Shown here in pieces: positions 7,687-15,016 of a stretch of 17,402 nt of DNA. The stretch comes from Euryarchaeota archaeon UBA10 (GTDB lineage: Archaea > Thermoplasmatota > Poseidoniia > Poseidoniales > Poseidoniaceae): positions 10,068 to 27,469 of the forward strand of contig DAGO01000009.1 of the NCBI GenBank assembly GCA_002498185.1, given 5' to 3'. The notes beneath the pieces were generated by a model. That model saw nothing but the letters and a program-made list of their open reading frames with translations, made no database searches and had not been told where the DNA came from. Each line of letters starts with the position of its first letter. Position 1 is the stretch's first letter. A program made the position numbers and the translations under genes.

Positions 7687-8521
7687 CACGATATCTCTCT
7701 CTGCCCTTAGAATAGAGAGTGATAACTCCGCTTGAAGAGACGCAAATTGCGATTGAGTCCGCTAACTGACTGATTGCTCTAGCAGCAAGATGTCTTCCTC
7801 CTTCCCCCGGTTTCGGATTAATTCCTGCAGGAACTTGCACGTACCTTCCCGCATCGCTTGCTATACCTTTTGCGTTGAACAAAATGGCGCCATCCAACCA
7901 TGCAAATTCAGCCAACGTCTCGTGATTATTCTGAACGGACACACTCTTCTTAGCGTCAGAATGACCCTTGAATGGATTGAGAACTAATGCGGTAGTATAT
8001 CTTCTAAGTTTAGGAACTGACCCGATTGCAAACAGTGCACCAACGGCATGCCCTTCACGGCCACGGCTGCCAATATGCCTAGCCAATTCCATCAATCTGG
8101 CAAGAACCTCAATGTCGATGTCATGCTCGTTCGCCATTATTGCTAACTTGTTAGAAGCTAAAGTGCTAGCCTCAATCACAATCACTCCGTCCATAGGTTC
8201 TCCCATTATTGCTAGAATCCTATCACTTGATTTGAATCGTCCTTCACCAAGACCTTGCAAGATAATGTCGTGAAGACTGTTCAAAACCGATAGGCCTTGA
8301 GATGACAAGGAATCTTCGAGAACTTCTACCTCAAAGCCCAATTCTTTGAGATTATCACTAACCTTGGAGGATGATGTAAGAGTGACTAATCTCATCTTCT
8401 TGGGAAGGATTTCTCTTATTCTCTTAACAGTTCTAGAATTGTTAGAAAGAAGGACCGCTGCAGAAAAATTAGAACGGTCATTCTCGATTGCCGAAGCTAC
8501 CAAATTTGGCAGGTCGACCAT
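7673..8521 (-). CDS. dacZ: Diadenylate cyclase DacZ (c-di-AMP synthase)
   Basis: DacZ condenses two ATP molecules into cyclic di-AMP, a second messenger tied to osmotic and potassium balance in other organisms. This 282-residue cytosolic protein carries the DisA_N-type catalytic domain in its C-terminal half. REGHAVGALFAIG is at 155-167, the DGA motif is at 210-212 in AWLDGAILFN, and GGRHLAARAIS is at 241-251, the counterpart of the bacterial RHR motif with Leu in the last position. The tail VSSSGVITLYSKGR is also typical. Residues 1-135 form the alpha/beta N-terminal domain found in archaeal members. The length matches the family (about 270 residues). The start lies 9 bases after the stop of the macro-domain gene, with a strong ribosome-binding site across that stop, so the two are an operon. 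The 3' end overlaps the RuvC-fold gene by 14 bases. Confidence 0.9.
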   Translation of the reverse strand: MVDLPNLVASAIENDRSNFSAAVLLSNNSRTVKRIREILPKKMRLVTLTSSSKVSDNLKELGFEVEVLEDSLSSQGLSVLNSLHDIILQGLGEGRFKSSDRILAIMGEPMDGVIVIEASTLASNKLAIMANEHDIDIEVLARLMELARHIGSRGREGHAVGALFAIGSVPKLRRYTTALVLNPFKGHSDAKKSVSVQNNHETLAEFAWLDGAILFNAKGIASDAGRYVQVPAGINPKPGEGGRHLAARAISQLADSIAICVSSSGVITLYSKGRERYRVRLS

Positions 8522-8523
8522 CT

Positions 8524-8532
8524 AATCACCTC
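8524..8532 (-). promoter_or_regulatory. Strong Shine-Dalgarno site for dacZ overlapping the macro-gene stop
   Basis: The minus strand reads GAGGTGATT just before the ATG at 8521, a near-complete match to the archaeal anti-Shine-Dalgarno complement. It overlaps the TGA stop (8533-8531) of the upstream macro-domain gene, which suggests that ribosomes finishing that gene re-initiate on dacZ. Most other genes here lack such a site. Confidence 0.75.
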
Positions 8533-9157
8533 ATTCCATTGTGGTATCGATTCCCGGAAGCAAATCGTTAGATTCACGGTACACAGTACGCATGTTGTTG
8601 ATGAAATTTCTTTCTTTGACAACGATGTTGTACTCTTTGATTCCTGGGTCTTCTTCGCCATCCATGATTCCAAGTAAGGTTTCAAGAGTCAAACGAGCAC
8701 CCTCACGGTGAGGATAAGCAAAAACCCCCATCGATAACGGTGGAGCCATTACCACGCTGACATCCTTCATCCCCTTGAGCGTATCAAACAAGTGATGGTA
8801 TGTTTGAGGAAGTAATTCTCTTCTGGTTTCATCCTGGTTTGGTCTACGGCAATCTGGACTTACTACGTGTATAATGTGCTTGAAGCGCTCCTTGAGATTG
8901 AATGAGTTTGAGACTACATTTGTTGTAACTGGGCAAGGTGGTAGATTCAACTTCCTCTGTTCTACTCGTACTGCGGTACAAAAATCTCGAAGTTCATCTC
9001 CTGCAGCCTTGTGGATTTGAGCGTCTAAACCCTCTCTTCCAGATAGACGATTGTTTGCAGGAGTGATTACTACATCGGCTTCCTGTAAATGGAGTTCTCC
9101 ACCTATGACTCGAACGACTCCCCATCGACAAGTTCGCGCCATGTACAACTCGACCAT
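8531..9157 (-). CDS. Macro-domain protein (ADP-ribose or related nucleotide binding)
   Basis: Macro domains bind ADP-ribose and similar nucleotides, and some hydrolyse ADP-ribosyl links. In this 208-residue protein the first ligand-binding region is VVITPANNRLSGREGLDAQIHKAAG at 29-53, in which SGREGLD stands where most members have a glycine-rich GGGVD. A strand HIIHVVSPDCR at 94-104 and the second loop PPLSMGVFAYPHREGA at 139-154 correspond to the family's phosphate-binding loop and the following helix. Asn35, Asn36 and Asp45 are the likely binding residues. It is the first gene of an operon with dacZ. The ATG at 9157 has no ribosome-binding site, but a TATA box lies about 29 bases upstream, so the transcript is probably leaderless; a second in-frame ATG at 9142 is possible. 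Substrate and activity are not shown by the sequence. Confidence 0.87.
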   Translation of the reverse strand: MVELYMARTCRWGVVRVIGGELHLQEADVVITPANNRLSGREGLDAQIHKAAGDELRDFCTAVRVEQRKLNLPPCPVTTNVVSNSFNLKERFKHIIHVVSPDCRRPNQDETRRELLPQTYHHLFDTLKGMKDVSVVMAPPLSMGVFAYPHREGARLTLETLLGIMDGEEDPGIKEYNIVVKERNFINNMRTVYRESNDLLPGIDTTME

Positions 9158-9182
9158 GATTTGAGCAGGGGGGGCCGTCCTT

Positions 9183-9189
9183 CATATAC
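9183..9189 (-). promoter_or_regulatory. TATA box of the macro-dacZ operon
   Basis: GTATATG on the minus strand is centred about 29 bases upstream of the macro-domain ATG. This is the archaeal spacing for a transcript starting a few bases before the start codon. No Shine-Dalgarno sequence lies between, which fits a leaderless message. Confidence 0.6.
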
Positions 9190-9275
9190 GCATTGTAGAA
9201 AATGGCCCAAAAAGGCTATTTTTCACTCATACAAGCAATCGAAGTGACTTTGAGTAATCATCCCACCCGCGTTAC

Positions 9276-12200
9276 ATGTCCCCCACTCGGAAAGCGCTTT
9301 TTTTAGTCGCGCTTTTCGTTTTAAGTACGATTCATTTGCCAAATCCTGAGGCTCCTGTAACCGAAATTGAGGATGACATTTTCCAAGGATTCACTGTTGC
9401 TAATGACATCTGGAATGAAACACCACTAAATCCTGTAGCAGTACCTAATGGTTTCAATCTTACAACAGCGATTGACTACAGTGATGTTGCAGTATTAATC
9501 AACAACAAATCTGAGGCTAGTCGAACGATTGGGTGGGCTTTCGTTACAGCACGAAACATCAGCGCAGATAGAGTTTTCATATTCGATAACTCATCAAATC
9601 CTACTGGTGAAACAATCAATCGAAACCAGTTCAATACTTATTTCCTAGACCCGTTCAAAGCTATGCTCTCAAGTTACAACGGCACAGATATCAATTATCT
9701 CGTAACAACCAAAGGTATACCATTGCGAATCAATGGAGGCAACAATAAGGCTTCTTTTGACCAAGAGATCGCTCTAGCAGGTGGCACATATGACTCTGAT
9801 ATCGGTGCTGATTGGTGGAATACTCATGATTACGGTCCTCTTGCAGGAAAACAAATGAAAGATTTCACTAGAGACGAGTACGGGTTTTTCTTGGTAACAA
9901 GATTGACAGGATATACTGTTGATACGGCACTAGAGTTAATTGAGAAGGCGAACAACTCCTACGGCTCAAGAGGTATGCACGTCTTGGATTTAGCAACCAA
10001 TCGAAATGACACGGGTTACAAATTTTGGAATGATGATTTATATGTTGCAAATAGTACTCTAAACGGTACAATGAATCTCCCTGTTTACTTTGATGAGGAA
10101 ACCGAATTTGTGACAAACATGTCCAATGTTATAGGGTACGCATCATGGGGGAGCAATGACGGTAATTGGAATAAGAACTACCTTGCAAATGGTGGTTTTG
10201 ACACGCTAGATTCTGCGTGGAATAGTGGCTCGAGGTATTGGAATCTATCTGGACCAACAGTTTCTGCGGGGGATGAATTCAATTGGTCATATCAAACGGG
10301 AACCAAGCAAGGTGGGAATGGAGCATTTGAGGCTTCAATTTCATCTCAATGTGACCAAGAATCAGGATATCTGCTACCTGGAATCTATTCCGAATATTTC
10401 GACAATGAAGGAATCAGTTTCAACGCTGCTTCAATGCCCACACTCATCGATAGAGTTCCTGACCATGTCAGATTGGAAAGCGACCTTGCTTATTCATCAT
10501 CTGGTAGCCCATACCCCGGCTTAGATGACCGTTTCAAGCATAATTGGGGGGCTAGATTCAGTGGATTAATCGATATTCCAGAATCTGGCAATTGGACATT
10601 TTATCTCAATACTGACGATGGTTCCGAATTATGGATTAACGATGTTAGTGCCATTCAAAATTATGGTATGCACGGAATGAGAGAGTACTCATCCACATTG
10701 AATCTGAGTGAAGGTTATCATGACTTCAGAATCGAATTTTTCCAAGGTGGCGGCCCACATGGATTGAGATTCTCATGGGAAGGGCCCAATGTAAGTAAGA
10801 CCACAATCCCGCCCTCGGCCTTCTTCGTTTCTGGGGATTATGTGCCACAATCTGAAAACTTAATCCACAGATGGGATTTTGAAGAAGGAAATGGGATGCA
10901 AGCTAATGACAGCATTGCCAATGATACTGATTTCACCCTGTATGGGATGAACTCTTCCAACTGGAAAAATTGTATTGATGGAAACTGTTTGTGGTTTGAT
11001 GGTTCTGACGATTATGCTAAGGTCAATGTTGATGATTGGCTAGGTAATTTCACAATCAGTCAATGGGTTTGGGCCAATACAACGAACCAATCAAACTATG
11101 CCTCTACCTTCGCAATAGATGATAATGCAGGCTCAAATCAATCATTCCAACACATGATTTCTGGTGGCGAATGGAAACTTCACAATAACCAAACCAAGTC
11201 ATTTGGCGATGTTATTCCACAAAAATGGAGCAACCTAGTAACCGTGTTTGAAGCTGGTGAAACCAGGCAATACATGGATGGAGTTCTGGTTAATTCAAAC
11301 TACTACCCTAACGGTTCTGTCAACAATTTTGATCTGTACAAAATTGGAGTCAACAGGGCTGGAAACTCGCACTTTGAAGGGATGATTGACAATCTAATGA
11401 TTTGGGACACAGCCCTCACTAATAGCTCAATCACAGTCCTAAATCGGAACATAATCAACAATTGTACAGCCTATTCTGGAAATGGGCAAGATGTTGCATA
11501 TCTTGAAACAACTCACGACATTCCAACCAATTTCACGAACCATGCTTGGGTTGTCTACACTCATGGGAAGAGAAGTGGGGACGTATTCGGAGAATATGAG
11601 CTCCAAGTTACCTCTTACGATTCAAATGGAGTTGAACTAACTTACAATGAATCTTCCAAACAAGATTACACAGCATCTTGGAATTCAGTTACTATGAGAT
11701 TCAGACCGCATGAAAATGCCACCTCTCTGAAGATTCGTATTTCCCTTGATATTGTCCCTACATCAACCGAGGGTTCTCTGTTCGTTGATTCCACAGTGTT
11801 GCGAGTTATTCGACCACACATGGAATGGGTTAACGGTTCGATTGTTGAAACTGCAGTTAGCACCGGCGCTCGCTCCTTCAATTGGGGAACAACATATGGA
11901 CAATCTCTAGTTGCAGATATCCTAGAAGACGGGGCTAGCGGAATCAAAGGATATGTGTATGAGCCATACCTAACCGCTGTATCATCTCCTAGCGTGCTGC
12001 TTTCATCTTATGCAAGCGGGTTCAATCTGGCAGAATCATACGCAGCTGCTAACACGATGATTAGTTGGATGGGTGTCGTTGTTGGCGACCCTAAGATGAG
12101 CCCTTATGCAGACATCGTTCACGATATCGAAATAATCGATGTAAGGGTTGTTGAAAACGTAACTAAGAACGAGAGTTTTGAAATTGAAATCGCTGTTCAG

Positions 12201-14390
12201 AATTTGGGACCGGGTGCTGCGATTGGTAACCTGAAAGTTATTGATAAACTGGGTAGTCTAATATTAGTCAATCATAGTTTAGCGATGCCAAATGGCTCTG
12301 AAATCGGTAGCAGGCAAATCATCAAGCTACAATTGAATACTTCCCGAGAAGGCTGGAATAACCTAGCGATTCGCTGGGATGCTGCTTCAATTCTAAACCC
12401 TGAGAGAAATATTGACAACAATGTGTTCGACTATACATTATGGGTTAATAGCGCCCCTGTTATTGAAGATATATTCTGTGATTCATCACAATACAGTAGA
12501 GGAGACAGATTCGTTTGTAGTATCGAAGCTAGCGACGATAGTGGAGTACATTCTACTGATATCGCATGGCGAATAACCAACGGAAACAATAGCACTGAAT
12601 GGACGTGGAAGGGTACTGGTAGTCAAGATGGGTACCTATGGTGGACTACGATTGACCTGCCTTCTGATGTTGAACTAGGAATGCTTGACATTATGGCGAA
12701 TTCGACTGATGAGTCCAACATTTCTACCGTATCGATTGCCTATGGAATAGCGCTAATCACCGACGCTCCAGCGTTCTGGTTTGGAGTTCACATTTCTGGA
12801 GTTGATGACCCTGAATGGGGTGGAGCCTCAGTTCTAACCTCCTATCCGAATACGGGGGTGTTGCGAGGGCATGTCCTGACTCTCAAGGCATGTGTACTGG
12901 ATACTGACCATGACTTATCCACTCAAGCGCCAATCATTTCCTCGACTCGCGGGCAAATCGATGGGCTTACTCACGTCGCTGGAAGCAATGCAAACCAGCA
13001 TTGCTACATCGCCTCATTCACCCTTTCAACTGAGACAAGTCTGGAATCCTTCAAGATCGAATTGAGAGACCACAATGGCGATTTTATGACCAGAAGAACG
13101 ATTCAGATTTCAGACCAGCCACCTGAAGCTGAGATATTGATTGTTGATGGTACGGATACTGAAGTTGCAAATGTCTTAGGCGGTGGTGATGAATTCATCA
13201 AGGTCGTAGTTACTGACTACGATGATTCAATTGACGGAGTCTATGGCGACTTAACTATCAAATGGCCAGGTCAAACTTCTTACTCACTTCCTGTAGAGTT
13301 TAATGATGGTATAGCACTGATTCCGCTTTCTACTATGGAGAGCATTGAGAACGGCGACCTCCTAATCACTGCAAACATTACCGGCGCTAATGGAGCAAGT
13401 AATTCAGCACAATTCCTCACACCAATCGTTCTGAGCCCTCCCGAAATCTTGAGTATTGATTTATGCCAGGATGGCGAAGAGATTGACCGACTAATGTTTG
13501 GTCAAACAGCGGATGCTGTCGTTCGAGTTCGCTCTTCTCGACAGGTCGGTGATGTGACCGCTAGCTTAGAGCAATTAGGTTGGATAGTTGCCGCTCCATC
13601 ACAGGCTGCAGCGGATTGTGGAAACGACCTCGCAGAACAAGATGCTGCATACCATTTCAGAATACAATTAGATTCGTCCTTCGTCCCTGGAGATGGCTCA
13701 CTCGGAATTAGAGTCGTCGATATCGATGAAATTGCTTCTGTTTCTCATCTAAGTTTCGAGTTCTTACACTCTCCACCTCAAATCCAAGTTACTCATCCAA
13801 CGAATGTTTCACACGCATCCCTGCTGGAGATATTGCTCGAAATGGAAGATGCTGATGGAATAGATGCTGAATGTAGAATTGAATATCTACAAGATGAAGA
13901 AGTAATCTATTCAAAGTCTGAATCTGCTGTAACAGATTTAGACGGTACTGGTTTCTGGTCGAGTTCATGGCTACTACCATACGAATTGAATGGGAATATC
14001 ACTGTGGAGATTGGTTGCGAAGATTGGAGTGGTAACAAAGTAAACTATTCCGCAACGATACTAATCGATTCGGCTGAAGAATGCACTGATTGTGAAAAGA
14101 TTGAGCAAGAAACTGAAGACAGTTCAGAATCACTGGCATTCCCTATTGCAGTCGGCTTTGTGGTTTTACTACTGCTGGCCCTACTCATTACAACTCGCGT
14201 GCGCGCACGCGAGGCAGAAGAAACTGGAGAGACTTGGCAGAACGAGGAAATCGAGCCTCAGCGTGACGAAAGAATACCAGAAGGGTGGACTCTTGAAGAG
14301 TTCCTAGCTTGGCTCGATGGACCAATGCCTGAAGAATGGGAAGCAGAACAATGGGAAATGTACAGAGATAGTTTAGAAGATCTCAGATAA
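9276..14390 (+). CDS. Giant membrane-anchored surface protein with TIGR03790, PA14, LamG-like and CARDB domains
   Basis: This 1704-residue protein has an N-terminal signal peptide (ALFLVALFVLSTI, about 7-20). A TIGR03790-like extracellular domain begins at about 70 (VAVLINNKSE, INYLVTTKGIPLRI) and runs to about 300 (NVIGYASWGSNDG). A carbohydrate-binding-like jelly roll starts at about 307 (ANGGFDTLDSAWN). A PA14 domain at about 366-516 has the signature WTFYLNTDDGSELWIND. A LamG/concanavalin-like domain at about 531-719 contains HRWDFEEGNG and FEGMIDNLMIWDTAL. Around 867-945, GASGIKGYVYEPYLTA and VVVGDPKMSPYAD match the usual C-terminal end of TIGR03790, so the other domains seem inserted into it. 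CARDB/Ig-like modules fill about 949-1600. A membrane helix is at about 1620-1642, then a cytoplasmic tail with EEFLAWLDGPMPEEWEAEQW. The protein is probably a surface binding or adhesion protein; no catalytic residues were identified. The ATG at 9276 lacks a ribosome-binding site. Confidence 0.88.
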   Translation: MSPTRKALFLVALFVLSTIHLPNPEAPVTEIEDDIFQGFTVANDIWNETPLNPVAVPNGFNLTTAIDYSDVAVLINNKSEASRTIGWAFVTARNISADRVFIFDNSSNPTGETINRNQFNTYFLDPFKAMLSSYNGTDINYLVTTKGIPLRINGGNNKASFDQEIALAGGTYDSDIGADWWNTHDYGPLAGKQMKDFTRDEYGFFLVTRLTGYTVDTALELIEKANNSYGSRGMHVLDLATNRNDTGYKFWNDDLYVANSTLNGTMNLPVYFDEETEFVTNMSNVIGYASWGSNDGNWNKNYLANGGFDTLDSAWNSGSRYWNLSGPTVSAGDEFNWSYQTGTKQGGNGAFEASISSQCDQESGYLLPGIYSEYFDNEGISFNAASMPTLIDRVPDHVRLESDLAYSSSGSPYPGLDDRFKHNWGARFSGLIDIPESGNWTFYLNTDDGSELWINDVSAIQNYGMHGMREYSSTLNLSEGYHDFRIEFFQGGGPHGLRFSWEGPNVSKTTIPPSAFFVSGDYVPQSENLIHRWDFEEGNGMQANDSIANDTDFTLYGMNSSNWKNCIDGNCLWFDGSDDYAKVNVDDWLGNFTISQWVWANTTNQSNYASTFAIDDNAGSNQSFQHMISGGEWKLHNNQTKSFGDVIPQKWSNLVTVFEAGETRQYMDGVLVNSNYYPNGSVNNFDLYKIGVNRAGNSHFEGMIDNLMIWDTALTNSSITVLNRNIINNCTAYSGNGQDVAYLETTHDIPTNFTNHAWVVYTHGKRSGDVFGEYELQVTSYDSNGVELTYNESSKQDYTASWNSVTMRFRPHENATSLKIRISLDIVPTSTEGSLFVDSTVLRVIRPHMEWVNGSIVETAVSTGARSFNWGTTYGQSLVADILEDGASGIKGYVYEPYLTAVSSPSVLLSSYASGFNLAESYAAANTMISWMGVVVGDPKMSPYADIVHDIEIIDVRVVENVTKNESFEIEIAVQNLGPGAAIGNLKVIDKLGSLILVNHSLAMPNGSEIGSRQIIKLQLNTSREGWNNLAIRWDAASILNPERNIDNNVFDYTLWVNSAPVIEDIFCDSSQYSRGDRFVCSIEASDDSGVHSTDIAWRITNGNNSTEWTWKGTGSQDGYLWWTTIDLPSDVELGMLDIMANSTDESNISTVSIAYGIALITDAPAFWFGVHISGVDDPEWGGASVLTSYPNTGVLRGHVLTLKACVLDTDHDLSTQAPIISSTRGQIDGLTHVAGSNANQHCYIASFTLSTETSLESFKIELRDHNGDFMTRRTIQISDQPPEAEILIVDGTDTEVANVLGGGDEFIKVVVTDYDDSIDGVYGDLTIKWPGQTSYSLPVEFNDGIALIPLSTMESIENGDLLITANITGANGASNSAQFLTPIVLSPPEILSIDLCQDGEEIDRLMFGQTADAVVRVRSSRQVGDVTASLEQLGWIVAAPSQAAADCGNDLAEQDAAYHFRIQLDSSFVPGDGSLGIRVVDIDEIASVSHLSFEFLHSPPQIQVTHPTNVSHASLLEILLEMEDADGIDAECRIEYLQDEEVIYSKSESAVTDLDGTGFWSSSWLLPYELNGNITVEIGCEDWSGNKVNYSATILIDSAEECTDCEKIEQETEDSSESLAFPIAVGFVVLLLLALLITTRVRAREAEETGETWQNEEIEPQRDERIPEGWTLEEFLAWLDGPMPEEWEAEQWEMYRDSLEDLR

Positions 14391-14508
14391 TCCCGTTTGT
14401 TATATTTTCACCTCTATCAGAACCTCTGCAAAAATGATACCTTGGAAATGGTGTTTTCCGAATACATTCTAAACGCTTCACTGCTCTAAAGTGGTACCTG
14501 AAAAGGCC

Positions 14509-14534
14509 TACTGCGGACAATATGTAGCGCAGTA
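14509..14534. promoter_or_regulatory. Inverted repeat upstream of the MC1 promoter
   Basis: TACTGCG (14509-14515) and CGCAGTA (14528-14534) are perfect 7-base arms with a 12-base spacer, ending about 18 bases before the TATA box of the MC1 gene. The position suits a regulator-binding site. A function is not demonstrated, and a chance repeat is possible. Confidence 0.4.
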
Positions 14535-14552
14535 TAGCGGTTTGACGGGGGA

Positions 14553-14562
14553 AATATTATAA
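14553..14562 (+). promoter_or_regulatory. Strong TATA box for the MC1 gene
   Basis: AATATTATAA is preceded by a purine run (GGGGGAA) that resembles a TFB-recognition element. Transcription would start near 14583, leaving a leader of about 16 bases that holds the GAGGT ribosome-binding site at 14587-14591. Confidence 0.75.
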
Positions 14563-14573
14563 CCTTCACAGTA

Positions 14574-14583
14574 CCGTATACGG
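14574..14583. promoter_or_regulatory. Ten-base perfect palindrome at the predicted MC1 transcription start
   Basis: CCGTATACGG is its own reverse complement and sits where transcription should begin, about 25 bases after the TATA centre. An operator at this place could block RNA polymerase. Autoregulation by MC1 or control by another protein is a guess. Confidence 0.4.
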
Positions 14584-14598
14584 CACGAGGTATAACCT

Positions 14599-14862
14599 AT
14601 GGGTGAAAAGAAGTACTTCGTCCTCATGAAGGGCGGAAAAGACACAAGCCAAGTATTTGCAAGCCGACAACCACGTGGTGCAGCACTAAAAGCTGCAACT
14701 CGTGGACACACAGACATCCGTCTGCGTGAGCGTGGAACCAAGAGAGTCCACGTCTTCACCGGACGCATCGACATTGTCGACAAGCCTGCAAACGGCCCAG
14801 CGTGGCTTCCTGACAAGATCAAGAAGGCTAACGTAAGCAAGACAGGTATCGAGCACCTTTGA
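14599..14862 (+). CDS. MC1-family non-histone chromosomal protein
   Basis: MC1 is a small, abundant, monomeric archaeal protein that bends and compacts DNA. This 87-residue copy keeps the family pattern: KYFVLMKGGKDTSQVFASRQPRGAALKAATRG (5-36), LRERGTKRVHVFTGR (42-56) and PAWLPDKIKKANVSKTGIEHL (67-87). The Trp69 and Pro71 loop corresponds to the arm that contacts DNA in known MC1 proteins, and the length is close to the usual roughly 90 residues. The GC-rich third positions and preferred codons differ from those of the giant surface-protein gene, fitting high expression. It is a single-gene unit with its own TATA box, a GAGGT ribosome-binding site 8 bases before the ATG, and a hairpin terminator downstream. 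Confidence 0.92.
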   Translation: MGEKKYFVLMKGGKDTSQVFASRQPRGAALKAATRGHTDIRLRERGTKRVHVFTGRIDIVDKPANGPAWLPDKIKKANVSKTGIEHL

Positions 14863-14908
14863 ATTAAGGATGCAATGATGCATTGTTGATACGCCCTTGC
14901 GGGACTTT

Positions 14909-14948
14909 GCCCCTCACAGGAGTTCGCTCCTGTGGGGGGCTTTTTTTT
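14909..14948 (+). terminator. Hairpin plus poly-T terminator after MC1
   Basis: The arms 14909-14922 and 14927-14940 form a 14-base-pair stem with one G-U pair. They are closed by a TTCG loop, the very stable UUCG tetraloop in RNA, and followed directly by eight T residues (14941-14948). This is the textbook shape of a bacterial intrinsic terminator, which is unusual for archaea, where a T-run alone is normally enough. Confidence 0.85.
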
Positions 14949-15016
14949 ATTTCAAATCTAGAATCATCTCTAGGTTTATCACATTCCTTTTTCTATTCGA
15001 TTGAACTGGAAGTTAT

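Noticed and set aside
7790..8273. Two plus-strand open frames inside dacZ
   Set aside because: They lie opposite the catalytic and middle parts of dacZ, whose DGA and RH motifs are intact, and show no family resemblance.
9209..9223. A/T-run symmetric sequence AAAAAGGCTATTTTT considered as a terminator
   Set aside because: The arms are not perfect complements beyond the A and T runs, and the site lies between two divergent gene starts, where no terminator is expected.
11666..11947. Minus-strand open frame inside the giant surface-protein gene
   Set aside because: The plus-strand protein is continuous through this region, with TIGR03790-like sequence just after it; no promoter or motif supports the reverse frame.
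14508..14840. Minus-strand open frame of 110 residues opposite MC1
   Set aside because: It lies almost wholly opposite a clear MC1 gene with its own promoter; its composition is that of a complementary-strand shadow.
14863..14908. Possible small RNA with inverted repeat CAATG-ATG-CATTG after the MC1 stop
   Set aside because: The stem is only five base pairs and no separate promoter is visible; it is best read as the MC1 3' untranslated region.
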